A stretch of DNA of 19,386 bases from an uncultured Oscillospiraceae bacterium (GCA_900543395.1 UQQT01000043.1:1-19386); one strand, 5' to 3'; positions 1 through 6,055 are shown, counted from the stretch's first letter. Notes: generated by a model not told the origin, from the sequence alone. Translations and numbers: made by a program.

Positions 1-55
1 TAACAAAACATAACGTGTCTTTAAGGCGTGGTTCAGGTGCTTTATCGACAGTCTG

Positions 56-91
56 TCGGCTCGTTTGAAAAAACGAGCCGATTATTTTTTT
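56..91 (+). terminator. Rho-independent terminator of the upstream unit
   Basis: A perfect 11-bp stem (56-66 with 71-81) closes a GAAA tetraloop and is followed by a T-rich run (82-91). It ends whatever transcript enters from the left. The first 55 bases show no recognisable gene end, so the upstream gene is not identified. Confidence 0.9.
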
Positions 92-95
92 ATTA

Positions 96-124
96 TTGAA
101 ATCATTTCATTATTATGGTATTCT
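96..124 (+). promoter_or_regulatory. Sigma-A type promoter of the sialidase-like gene
   Basis: TTGAAA (96-101) and TATTCT (119-124) are separated by 17 bases, and a TG dinucleotide one base before the -10 makes it an extended -10. It lies just after the upstream terminator and 34 bases before the chosen start at 158. The same TGGTATTCT core recurs in the promoter at 2281-2309. Confidence 0.6.
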
Positions 125-157
125 GTATTCTGGAAAACAGATGACTGGAGAATTTAT

Positions 158-1513
158 ATGAAAACCAATCTTTTTACTAAATTTGTCTCGATGTTACTGT
201 CCGCGCTGACTCCGTTTTTTACATGGGTTCGTTACGGCGGATATGTTGACAAGACAAAATTTACGGGTTCGGACTACACGATTCAGCGCATTGATTTAAG
301 CGTAAAGCCGGAGGGACTCGACAAAAAATTCGATTATCTCTATGACCTTACGACTCTTGACGATTCCAAATCGTATACGGCGCATCCCGATTCCGTTCTG
401 CTTAAAAACGGCGATATCCTCACCATGTACCCCGCCGGTCACGGCAAGGGCGCGGTTCTTAATAAGATAAGCACCGACGGCGGTTTTACGTGGAACGGCG
501 AAATAGAAAATACGCCCGATTCGTGGGAGAATTCGAGGGAAACTCCCACCGTTTACAGACTTACGTTCACAGACGGAAAAACGGATGATAAGCTTATAAT
601 GATTTCGGCTAACCCCAAGTGGCCGAATCAGTCGACGACGGGCGGATTCAACTGCTCGATTTCGTGCGACGAGGGCAGAACTTGGACCCAATTTGAAAGA
701 TTTTACGCAAAGGACGAGGAGGGCGGAGTTGTTCCGATTGTCGCCATGTCGAGCCTTACGCAGTTAAAAGAGGACGGCAAATTCACAGACAAGTGGATGG
801 GACTTTTCCACGACGCGGATTTCTATAATTATAAAACGATTCTGACCTTCGACGAAGAGGGAAATATGCATTGGTCTAAGCCCGAAAAATATTTCTCCGA
901 GTACAGGGATATCGAGAAAAAGTCGAATATGTGCGAGGTCGAGGTTATCCGTTCCGATATGGGCAAGGGCGATGAGCTGTGCCTTATAACGAGAAGCAAT
1001 ACGAAAAAGATGAATTCGCTGATTTCGTTCTCGTCCGACGAGGGTAAAACATGGTCGTACCCGAAGGAGGCTCCCGCTGCTCTTAACGGTGAGAGACACA
1101 AGGCGGACTATACGCCCGACGGCAGACTGTTCATAACGTTCCGCTCGATTGAACGCGGACAGAAAGCGGCGGACAACGCTCCCAGAGGCAACCGAAACGG
1201 CTGGATGAGCGAGGGCTGGGCGGCATGGGTCGGCACGTACGACGACCTCAAAAACGGCACAGAGGGTCAGTACAGATTAAAGCTTGCCCATACGTATCTT
1301 AAATATCAGACCGAAAAGGAGTATGCCGCAAATGCCGATACGGGCTACTGCGGAAACGTCGTACTCGATGACGGAACGATAGTTACGACGAACTACGGCA
1401 GATTCGACACAAATAAGAGAAACAGCGATTTTACGCTCAAAACGTATATCGCATCGAAGAGAATTAATTTAAAAGATATAGACGAGCTGGCTTCCCGGCT
1501 TAATAATAATTAA
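158..1513 (+). CDS. BNR/Asp-box sialidase-like glycoside hydrolase
   Basis: This encodes 451 residues of a six-bladed beta-propeller type protein related to exo-alpha-sialidases (GH33-like). Three Asp boxes (S-x-D-x-G-x-T-W) are visible: STDGGFTW (105-112), SCDEGRTW (169-176) and SSDEGKTW (292-299). An early segment (AHPDSVLLKNGDIL, about 75-88) resembles the region following the RIP motif of sialidases, and NMCEVEVIR (257-265) could supply an acidic active-site residue. Residues 5-24 are hydrophobic but are not a clean cleavable signal peptide, so the protein may be membrane-attached or cytoplasmic. The ATG at 158 is chosen because GGAG lies 7 bases upstream; the in-frame ATG at 65 falls inside the preceding terminator. 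The likely role is release of sialic acid or a related sugar from host-type glycans, but the exact substrate is not determined. It appears monocistronic. Confidence 0.8.
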   Translation: MKTNLFTKFVSMLLSALTPFFTWVRYGGYVDKTKFTGSDYTIQRIDLSVKPEGLDKKFDYLYDLTTLDDSKSYTAHPDSVLLKNGDILTMYPAGHGKGAVLNKISTDGGFTWNGEIENTPDSWENSRETPTVYRLTFTDGKTDDKLIMISANPKWPNQSTTGGFNCSISCDEGRTWTQFERFYAKDEEGGVVPIVAMSSLTQLKEDGKFTDKWMGLFHDADFYNYKTILTFDEEGNMHWSKPEKYFSEYRDIEKKSNMCEVEVIRSDMGKGDELCLITRSNTKKMNSLISFSSDEGKTWSYPKEAPAALNGERHKADYTPDGRLFITFRSIERGQKAADNAPRGNRNGWMSEGWAAWVGTYDDLKNGTEGQYRLKLAHTYLKYQTEKEYAANADTGYCGNVVLDDGTIVTTNYGRFDTNKRNSDFTLKTYIASKRINLKDIDELASRLNNN

Positions 1514-1851
1514 TTGTCAATATATAACGGCAGATCTTCGCGCTTTACGACTTTTACACATTCGCACAGCGCGAAGATTTTTTTTATTTCCTCCGATTCC
1601 GAATTATTTTTACCCATGTCGACTGCGACGATTTTGTACGACTTATTCTCCGCGAATAAATTTATTCTCTCATAGGCGTACATTACGGCGCGTACGTCGG
1701 AATTTAATTTTCCCGTCAGCGGAATTACGAAATATGCAGTTCGTTTCTCCGCGTCCCGTCTTAAAAACAACAGCATTAAAAGATATCCCGCAGATATGAT
1801 ACCGAGTACGCTCAATGCCGTTAAAAATGAGCAGACGATAATTTTAAGCAT
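1510..1851 (-). CDS. Small membrane-anchored hypothetical protein
   Basis: A 113-residue protein of no recognised family. Residues about 3-31 form one long hydrophobic helix (probable N-terminal membrane anchor). The remainder, about 80 residues, looks like a small alpha/beta cytoplasmic segment with basic and acidic patches. Its stop codon overlaps the stop of the convergent sialidase-like gene at 1511-1512. The ATG at 1851 has a GGGGTGA ribosome site 9 bases upstream, but that site is also the 3' arm of the rnpB terminator hairpin. No separate promoter is convincing, so expression may rely on read-through from rnpB. The 3' third contains an opposing terminator hairpin. It could be a conserved hypothetical; the function is unknown. 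Confidence 0.6.
   Translation of the reverse strand: MLKIIVCSFLTALSVLGIISAGYLLMLLFLRRDAEKRTAYFVIPLTGKLNSDVRAVMYAYERINLFAENKSYKIVAVDMGKNNSESEEIKKIFALCECVKVVKREDLPLYIDN
1534..1590 (+). terminator. Terminator of the sialidase-like gene, inside the convergent gene
   Basis: An 11-bp perfect stem pairs 1534-1544 (ATCTTCGCGCT) with 1568-1578 (AGCGCGAAGAT). The loop is 23 bases and a T-rich tract runs on to about 1590. It sits 21 bases past the sialidase stop codon and wholly within the 3' coding part of the minus-strand gene at 1510-1851, so the same bases encode protein on the other strand. Confidence 0.75.
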
Positions 1852-1882
1852 AAAAAATCACCCCGCTTCATTATACGGGGCG
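1852..1882 (-). terminator. Intrinsic terminator of rnpB
   Basis: On the minus strand a 7-bp stem (1876-1882 with 1859-1865, one G-U pair) is followed by six T residues (1857-1852), immediately downstream of the RNase P RNA 3' end. The 3' arm doubles as the ribosome binding site of the gene starting at 1851. Confidence 0.7.
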
Positions 1883-1893
1883 AATAAAAAAAT

Positions 1894-2222
1894 GTGAGTG
1901 AGCCTGTAAGCCGGGTTCTGTCTTTTAAGGCAATCATCTGTCTTGCCGTCCCGTTGCCGAAACGGTCGTGCCACCCGTCGGAGTTAGCGTCGAGCAGACA
2001 ACTCCTGTCGGTGTTGCATCGGATAGGGTTTACATCCCGGAGACGTCTCCGTTCCGGAGGTGAGCTCTTACCTCGCCTTTCCACCCTTACCTGAAAAATC
2101 AGGCGGTATATCTCTGTTGCACTTTCCCTAAGGTCACCCTCGGCGGCCGTTAGCCGTTATCCCGCTCTGCGATGCCCGGACTTTCCTCATGCTTAATAGC
2201 ACGCGACTGCCCGGCTCACTCA
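1894..2222 (-). ncRNA. rnpB: RNase P RNA, bacterial class A
   Basis: This is the catalytic RNA of ribonuclease P, which matures the 5' ends of tRNAs. On the minus strand the hallmark conserved blocks appear in order: GAGGAAAGTCCGGGC near the 5' end, GAAAGTGCAACAGAGA in the middle, and ACAGAACCCGGCTTA near the 3' end. The P1 helix is clear: TGAGTGAGCC at the 5' end (2222-2213) pairs with GGCTCACTCA at the 3' end (1904-1895). The length of about 329 nt fits class A. A consensus promoter lies at 2231-2259 and a terminator follows at 1852-1882. Exact ends are estimated from P1. Confidence 0.96.
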
Positions 2223-2230
2223 TCAAATTA

Positions 2231-2259
2231 ATTTTAAATCAAATTTAATATTCTGTCAA
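2231..2259 (-). promoter_or_regulatory. rnpB promoter
   Basis: On the minus strand TTGACA (2259-2254) and TAAAAT (2236-2231) are separated by exactly 17 bases. The predicted start is about 7 bases downstream, at the 5' end of the P1 helix of RNase P RNA. Confidence 0.85.
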
Positions 2260-2280
2260 CCGTTATTTAAGGTTTTATTA

Positions 2281-2309
2281 TTGCATATAAAATGAGAATA
2301 TGGTATTCT
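2281..2309 (+). promoter_or_regulatory. Promoter of the HD hydrolase / PF06541 operon
   Basis: TTGCAT (2281-2286) and TATTCT (2304-2309) are separated by 17 bases, with TG at 2301-2302 forming an extended -10. It is divergent from the rnpB promoter. Confidence 0.5.
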
Positions 2310-2316
2310 ATAACAA

Positions 2317-2344
2317 ACGATAATTTACATTCGTAAATTATTGT
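2317..2344 (+). promoter_or_regulatory. AT-rich hairpin at the 5' end of the HD-operon transcript
   Basis: A 12-bp stem (2317-2328 with 2333-2344, one G-U pair) closes an ATTC loop. It starts about where the transcript from the 2281-2309 promoter would begin. There is no following T-tract long enough for a terminator, so a 5' stabilising or regulatory hairpin is more likely. It contains the alternative TTG start at 2341, arguing against that start. Confidence 0.5.
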
Positions 2345-2376
2345 TTAATCTAAAATCCGGAGCTGCACTTTTCGCT

Positions 2377-2913
2377 ATGAATTTTTATGACGCATACGTT
2401 CATTCTTACACGATTAACGAAAACAATGAAAAGGAATTTTTCGATATTGTGCGGGACGTTTATTTTTCCGACGAGGTACAGGGGCAGGCGAAGTATATTC
2501 AGCATGCCGACATAAACCGTTTACAGCACGTTACAAGCGTGGCGTACATGGCTTATCTGTACTGCAAGGAGAATCACGCGGATTTCCGCGCGGCGGCAAA
2601 GGCGGGAGTGCTTCACGATCTCGTTTATTACGACTGGCATGTCGCGGGCGACGGTTCGCACCGTCTGCACGGGTACAGACATCCCGGCTTTGCGGTAAAA
2701 AACGCAAGGGAGCTTTGTGATTTAAGCGAGACGGAGGAAAATATCATCAGACGGCATATGTGGCCTCTTACACCCATGCCGCCTAAGTACAAGGAGGGAT
2801 TTATTGTAAGTATAATCGATAAGTATTGCGCGACGAATGAGATACTTATAAAGAAATTTTCAAGCTACAGAGATAAATTTCATAACGATATAAATAAATC
2901 AAAAAGCAGATAA
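2377..2913 (+). CDS. HD-domain metal-dependent phosphohydrolase
   Basis: A 178-residue soluble protein of the HD superfamily. The metal-binding pattern is visible: His in LQHVTS, the HD dyad in VLHDLVYYDWH, further His residues in LHGYRHPG and RRHMWPLTP, and a late Asp in IIDKYC. Such proteins hydrolyse phosphate esters, often of nucleotides, but the substrate is unknown. The ATG at 2377 is preferred over the in-frame TTG at 2341 because the latter lies in a hairpin and has no ribosome site. The GGAG before 2377 is rather far (13 bases), so translation may be modest. The next gene begins 17 bases downstream; HD proteins paired with PF06541 membrane proteins are common in Clostridia, suggesting a functional link. 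Confidence 0.8.
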   Translation: MNFYDAYVHSYTINENNEKEFFDIVRDVYFSDEVQGQAKYIQHADINRLQHVTSVAYMAYLYCKENHADFRAAAKAGVLHDLVYYDWHVAGDGSHRLHGYRHPGFAVKNARELCDLSETEENIIRRHMWPLTPMPPKYKEGFIVSIIDKYCATNEILIKKFSSYRDKFHNDINKSKSR

Positions 2914-2930
2914 AACAGAGGTTAGATTTT

Positions 2931-3854
2931 ATGAATACGGTACTTAACTATGTTTTGTACTTTTTTGCTTACAGCGCAATCGGCTGGCTTGTCGAGTCGA
3001 TATACGTTTCGATAGCGCACGGGAAGCTTACCAACAGAGGCTTCCTCAAAGGTCCCATGTGTCCTATTTACGGAACCGGCGCGACGGTTTTCGCCGTATG
3101 TCTGGAGCCTGTCGCAAAGATGGGAAATCCGATTTTCATTTGGAACTTCTTTGAAAATGACAGAACGGTCGTTATTACGGACAAATTCTGGCTTGTAATT
3201 CTGCTGGGAATGGTACTTGCCGATACGGTCGAATTCATAACGAGCGTTTTAATGGAAAAGCTGTTCCACGCGAGATGGTGGGACTATTCGGACAAGTTTT
3301 TGAATATTCAGGGCAGAATCTGTTTAAGACATACAATCTATTGGGGAATGATGTGCTCTGTATTCATTTACGTCGTCCATCCGTTTATGACCAAATTCGT
3401 TTTCAGCTTCGTTACGGACAACCCGACTGTCAGAAATATTACCCTCGGCGTAATATTCGCTGTGTTTGTCGTCGATACGATTTTTTCGGCGATAGCAGCC
3501 ATGGACGTAGGCAAGTTTATGAGCAAGCTCGAAAATCTTTCGAATTCGATTTACGAGGTCACCGCCACGCTTAAAACGAATATCGAGCATAAATATGAGG
3601 AGTTTCAGAATTCCGCCGCCGAGTCCGGACAGAAATTTTCCGCCTGGACTGCCGACGTAAACAGCCGTTTTTCCGAGCTTAAGCATTATTTCGACAAAAG
3701 CGACGGCGAGACGAAAGCCCGCCGTAAAACGAGACGAAACGCAAAACGAGTATATGAGTCGTTCGGAAATATGAAAGGCAGAGCAAAAAAGACGCTGTCC
3801 GATATCGAAGCTCAAATCAAAGAGCTGACTGATAAGTATAATAAGGAAAAATAA
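2931..3854 (+). CDS. PF06541 (CmpB-like, putative ABC transporter permease) membrane protein
   Basis: A 307-residue integral membrane protein. The N-terminus (FFAYSAIGWLVESIYVS, followed by GFLKGPMCPIYGTG) is the signature of the family labelled putative ABC transporter type IV. About five hydrophobic segments occupy residues 5-190. The C-terminal 110 residues are charged, rich in Lys, Arg and Glu, and probably a cytoplasmic helical or coiled-coil tail. An AGAGG site lies upstream of the ATG. It is the second gene of a two-gene operon and ends at a terminator. The transporter label rests on family naming only; no ATPase partner is nearby. Confidence 0.85.
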   Translation: MNTVLNYVLYFFAYSAIGWLVESIYVSIAHGKLTNRGFLKGPMCPIYGTGATVFAVCLEPVAKMGNPIFIWNFFENDRTVVITDKFWLVILLGMVLADTVEFITSVLMEKLFHARWWDYSDKFLNIQGRICLRHTIYWGMMCSVFIYVVHPFMTKFVFSFVTDNPTVRNITLGVIFAVFVVDTIFSAIAAMDVGKFMSKLENLSNSIYEVTATLKTNIEHKYEEFQNSAAESGQKFSAWTADVNSRFSELKHYFDKSDGETKARRKTRRNAKRVYESFGNMKGRAKKTLSDIEAQIKELTDKYNKEK

Positions 3855-3859
3855 CAAGA

Positions 3860-3893
3860 ACAGGGGCTGTAAAAAACGCAGCCCTGTTTTTTT
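3860..3893 (+). terminator. Terminator of the HD/PF06541 operon
   Basis: The arms 3860-3869 and 3879-3887 form a GC-rich stem with one bulged G, followed by seven T residues, directly after the stop codon of the membrane protein gene. Confidence 0.85.
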
Positions 3894-3917
3894 GTTGAAA
3901 AATGTAAGAAAATTTTG

Positions 3918-3946
3918 TTGACAAGCGACATAAACACGGTTATAAT
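3918..3946 (+). promoter_or_regulatory. Consensus sigma-A promoter of mgtE
   Basis: TTGACA (3918-3923), 17-base spacer, TATAAT (3941-3946): both hexamers are perfect consensus. Transcription should start near 3953, giving an mgtE leader of about 280 nt. So strong a promoter ahead of a transporter gene implies that control is exerted downstream, in the leader. Confidence 0.9.
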
Positions 3947-3980
3947 TTTAGATAGAATAAATAATTAATGAGGTGATCAG

Positions 3981-4097
3981 ATGGAATCCGGCAGCAGCGG
4001 GCACGGGCGGCGGTTTAATGTAAAACAGCATATCATTCCGACTTATAAACGTCTTTGTTCAGCCGAGGCTTCGTCTGTTCTTATGTCGTTTGCGTAA
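3981..4097 (+). CDS. 38-residue upstream ORF in the mgtE leader
   Basis: A small ORF begins at ATG 3981 behind a strong GAGGTGA ribosome site four bases away and ends at TAA 4095-4097. The peptide begins MESGSSGHGRRFNVKQ and ends SSVLMSFA. It resembles no family I know and includes clustered GGG and CGG codons near its start. It lies between the mgtE promoter and a terminator hairpin at 4119-4151, the layout of a translated attenuator. It carries the segment TTCCGACT (4036-4043), an exact complement of the 5' arm of that terminator. Magnesium transporter genes in enterobacteria are known to be regulated by leader peptides; whether this one is translated is inference. Confidence 0.55.
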   Translation: MESGSSGHGRRFNVKQHIIPTYKRLCSAEASSVLMSFA

Positions 4098-4126
4098 TAT
4101 TACATGAATTTCTTACCGAGTCGGAA
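4036..4126 (+). promoter_or_regulatory. Candidate antiterminator pairing in the mgtE leader
   Basis: TTCCGACT (4036-4043) is an 8-base exact complement of AGTCGGAA (4119-4126), the 5' arm of the downstream terminator; a G-U pair extends it to nine. A second segment AGCCGAGG (4061-4068) can pair with the 3' arm (4134-4141) with two G-U pairs. These pairings are mutually exclusive with the terminator, and both lie within the upstream ORF. Confidence 0.5.
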
Positions 4127-4151
4127 CGTTATGTTTCGGCTTTTATTTTTT
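4119..4151 (+). terminator. Attenuator-type terminator in the mgtE leader
   Basis: An 8-bp stem (4119-4126 with 4134-4141, two G-U pairs) closes the loop CGTTATG and runs into TTTATTTTTT. It ends 22 bases after the upstream ORF stop and 85 bases before mgtE, so it would stop transcripts before the transporter gene unless disrupted. Confidence 0.65.
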
Positions 4152-4235
4152 CGTCAGACCCCGTCCCCTGTTATCATAAGACGCCCGAAAAATTTTCAGC
4201 TTCTTATGTTTATTAAAAACAGGGAGGGTTTTTTT

Positions 4236-5618
4236 ATGACTCAGGAAACGACAAAAGAGGTTTTTGAAAGACTTTTAAACGACAGACAGTATAAGGCGAT
4301 AAAGAGTATTTTTGATACGATGAATCCGGTCGATACGGCGGCTATTCTGCCCGAATTCGACGAAAAGGAAATGGTAGTGCTGTACCGCCTTATTCCGAAA
4401 GAGAACGCCGCGCTCGTTTTTACGTATCTTGACGCGGACGAGGAGCAGGTTCTTATCGACGCGATTTCCGACGCGGAGTTAAAGGAAATCCTTGCGGATA
4501 TGTACGTTGACGATACGGTTGACGTTATCGAGGAAATGCCCGCGAACGTTGTCGAGAGGCTCTTGAAATGCGCGTCTCCCGACGCGCGCAGAGAGATAAA
4601 CACCGTGCTCAATTACCCCGAGGACAGCGCGGGAAGTATTATGACGACCGAATTCGTAAGCCTTTTTAAGGACTGTACTGTCGGCGACGCGCTTAAAAAG
4701 ATTAAAGAAACGGGCATACATAAGGAGACTATTTATACCTGCTATGTTATCGAAAAGCATAAGCTTCTCGGTACGGTTTCGGCAAAGGATCTGCTCATGA
4801 GCGACAGCGACCGCCCGATATCGGAGATAACCGATACGAATTTCATATCGGTAAACACCCATACGGATAAAGAGGAAGTCGCAAAAATATTCAATAAATA
4901 CGATATCATCTCTCTGCCCGTAACCGACACGGAAAACTGCATTGTCGGAATTGTAACATTCGACGACGCTATCGACGTTATTCAGGACGAGGCAGAGGAG
5001 GACTTCTCCAAAATGGCAGGTATGTCACCGTCTGAAAAGCCGTATCTCAAAACATCCGTATTCGGATTTTGGAAAATGAGAATTCCGTGGCTTCTCGTGC
5101 TCATGATATCCGCGACGTTCACGGGACTTATAATTTCGTCGTTCGAATCCGCGCTTTCGAAAATGGCCGTGCTGACAGCGTTTATTCCCATGCTGATGGA
5201 TACCGCGGGAAACTCGGGAAGCCAGTCGTCCGTCGCGGTAATCCGCGGACTGTCGCTGGGCGAAATTAAATTTAAGGATATATTCATCGTTGCATTCAAG
5301 GAGTGCAGAATCGCTTTGATGTGCGGAGTCTCTCTGGGCATTGCGGCGTTTGCGAAGATAATGATTGTAGACTATATGATAATGCATACGGCAGGCACGA
5401 CGGTTGTCTCCGCGCTGAGTCTGTCGCTTGTTATATGCGTAACGCTCGTGTTTATCGTCCTGTGCGCAAAGGTAATCGGCGCGACATTGCCCATGATAGC
5501 GCAGAAGATCGGACTTGACCCTGCCGTAATGGCAAGTCCGCTGATTACGACGATAATGGACTCGGTTTCACTGCTTCTGTACTTCGCGTTTGCAAAATTG
5601 ATTCTGCATTTGGCGTAA
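4236..5618 (+). CDS. mgtE: Magnesium transporter MgtE
   Basis: A 460-residue Mg2+ channel of the inner membrane. The domain order is canonical: an acidic N-terminal helical MgtE_N domain (about 1-125), two CBS domains (about 130-255) acting as a cytoplasmic Mg2+ sensor, a connecting helix, and about five membrane helices (280-460). Family signatures are clear: PMLMDTAGNSGSQSSVAVIRG in the first membrane section and DPAVMASPLITTIMDS near the end, the latter holding the conserved Asp of the Mg2+ pore site. The ATG at 4236 is chosen for its AGGGAGGG ribosome site; an extension to 4104 would run through the leader terminator. Part of that ribosome site (4218-4224) can pair with CCCTGTT at 4166-4172. 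Regulation is probably through the leader described above rather than a classical M-box. Confidence 0.95.
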   Translation: MTQETTKEVFERLLNDRQYKAIKSIFDTMNPVDTAAILPEFDEKEMVVLYRLIPKENAALVFTYLDADEEQVLIDAISDAELKEILADMYVDDTVDVIEEMPANVVERLLKCASPDARREINTVLNYPEDSAGSIMTTEFVSLFKDCTVGDALKKIKETGIHKETIYTCYVIEKHKLLGTVSAKDLLMSDSDRPISEITDTNFISVNTHTDKEEVAKIFNKYDIISLPVTDTENCIVGIVTFDDAIDVIQDEAEEDFSKMAGMSPSEKPYLKTSVFGFWKMRIPWLLVLMISATFTGLIISSFESALSKMAVLTAFIPMLMDTAGNSGSQSSVAVIRGLSLGEIKFKDIFIVAFKECRIALMCGVSLGIAAFAKIMIVDYMIMHTAGTTVVSALSLSLVICVTLVFIVLCAKVIGATLPMIAQKIGLDPAVMASPLITTIMDSVSLLLYFAFAKLILHLA

Positions 5619-5624
5619 AAAGGG

Positions 5625-5653
5625 TTTACAAAAAAGAAAATCAGTGATAAAAC
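5625..5653 (+). promoter_or_regulatory. Possible promoter of the small toxin mRNA
   Basis: TTTACA (5625-5630), 17 bases, TAAAAC (5648-5653), with TG at 5645-5646 as an extended -10. It begins 7 bases after the mgtE stop codon. Transcription would start near 5660, just before a hairpin (5663-5668 with 5673-5678). Confidence 0.45.
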
Positions 5654-5662
5654 AGAAAAGTC

Positions 5663-5765
5663 CGCAAAATAATTTGCGAACCTTGGAGTTATCTATATAC
5701 GGCAGGCGGTTTGCCCTTTTATCAAAAAGAGGGTGTCAGCCCTCTTATTTGAATTGATAAGGGGG
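5663..5765 (+). promoter_or_regulatory. Structured 5' leader of the toxin mRNA that sequesters its ribosome site
   Basis: Several structures can be read directly. A 6-bp hairpin lies at 5663-5678. GGAGTTATC (5685-5693) is an exact 9-base complement of GATAACTCC (5911-5919) in the 3' region. A 7-bp hairpin pairs 5727-5733 with 5740-5746. Around that hairpin, CCCTTTTATCAA (5714-5725) pairs with TTGATAAGGGGG (5754-5765) over 12 bp with two G-U pairs, masking the toxin Shine-Dalgarno. Leader occlusion and 5'-3' pairing are known hallmarks of type I toxin mRNAs. Confidence 0.7.
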
Positions 5766-5773
5766 TGATGTCG

Positions 5774-5848
5774 ATGGCAGAGGCTATTGTTTACATAACC
5801 ATTGTTATGTTAATCATTATTCTTATCGAACGTCGAGAAAAAAAATAA
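5774..5848 (+). CDS. Small hydrophobic type I toxin (holin-like / TxpA-BsrG-like)
   Basis: A 24-residue peptide: a short N-terminus, one transmembrane stretch (about residues 5-18, IVYITIVMLIIILI) and a charged tail ERREKK. This is the architecture of type I toxins that insert into the cytoplasmic membrane. AAGGGGGTGAT is an almost perfect anti-16S match; ATG 5774 sits 8 bases after the G-run, while ATG 5768 and GTG 5765 are too close. The ORF's last codons run into a hairpin shared with the antisense RNA at 5838-5923. The 3' motif (AACCGC hairpin, then GTAAGCCGTCT) is one I associate with Firmicutes holin-like toxin loci, from memory rather than a search. It lies between mgtE and the DUF11 gene. 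Confidence 0.75.
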   Translation: MAEAIVYITIVMLIIILIERREKK

Positions 5849-5923
5849 CCGCCCTGTGTGCATTTAGGAAGCGGTTATTTTAACTTAATCTAAGAGTAAG
5901 CCGTCTATCGGATAACTCCTTGT
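5838..5923 (-). ncRNA. Antisense RNA antitoxin of the type I locus
   Basis: A convergent RNA of about 86 nt is predicted from its own consensus promoter (5930-5958) to a terminator made of a perfect 10-bp stem (5871-5880 with 5843-5852) followed by eight T residues on the minus strand. It is fully complementary to the end of the toxin ORF and the toxin mRNA 3' UTR. Its 5' end contains GGAGTTATC, identical to the toxin mRNA 5' segment 5685-5693, so it could compete for the same 3' site. Such RNAs block translation or trigger RNase III decay of toxin mRNAs. Confidence 0.8.
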
Positions 5924-5929
5924 ATTTAT

Positions 5930-5958
5930 ATTATACTTATGAATTAAGAATTTGTCAA
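5930..5958 (-). promoter_or_regulatory. Consensus promoter of the antisense RNA
   Basis: On the minus strand TTGACA (5958-5953) and TATAAT (5935-5930) are both perfect and separated by exactly 17 bases. No protein-coding gene starts downstream on this strand, so the promoter specifically serves the antisense RNA. Confidence 0.9.
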
Positions 5959-5981
5959 CACCTGCATATACAAATTATTTC

Positions 5982-6013
5982 AGCCCGCAGTGCAAACTGC
6001 GGGCTTTTGTTTT
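5982..6013 (+). terminator. Terminator of the toxin mRNA
   Basis: A perfect 10-bp stem (5982-5991 with 5996-6005) closes a GCAA tetraloop and is followed by TTTGTTTT. Plus-strand orientation is favoured, since the other side lacks a T-tract. It places the toxin mRNA 3' end beyond the antisense promoter, giving full overlap of the two RNAs. Confidence 0.9.
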
Positions 6014-6055
6014 ACGTCTTTCGGCTTGATAATAAATTACAGGAGGAAAGCCGGT

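Noticed and set aside
65..157. In-frame upstream extension of the sialidase-like gene
   Set aside because: The ATG at 65 lies in the stem of a perfect terminator, has no ribosome site, and precedes the likely promoter of the gene.
1871..1876. TATAAT on the minus strand as a promoter for the 113-residue protein
   Set aside because: It sits in the loop of the rnpB terminator, has no reasonable -35 at 17 bases, and would start the transcript inside the ribosome site.
1894..2094. Open frames on both strands around 1821-2094
   Set aside because: They overlie RNase P RNA, whose conserved blocks and P1 helix explain the sequence.
2341..2376. TTG start for the HD-domain protein
   Set aside because: It falls within a 12-bp hairpin and lacks any Shine-Dalgarno; the ATG at 2377 is more plausible.
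3953..4235. M-box (ykoK) magnesium riboswitch before mgtE
   Set aside because: Expected from gene context, but none of the conserved M-box blocks could be found by eye beyond a GGTGA, which serves as a ribosome site here.
4104..4235. N-terminal extension of MgtE
   Set aside because: The added residues run through the leader terminator and do not resemble MgtE; ATG 4236 has a strong ribosome site and gives a normal length.
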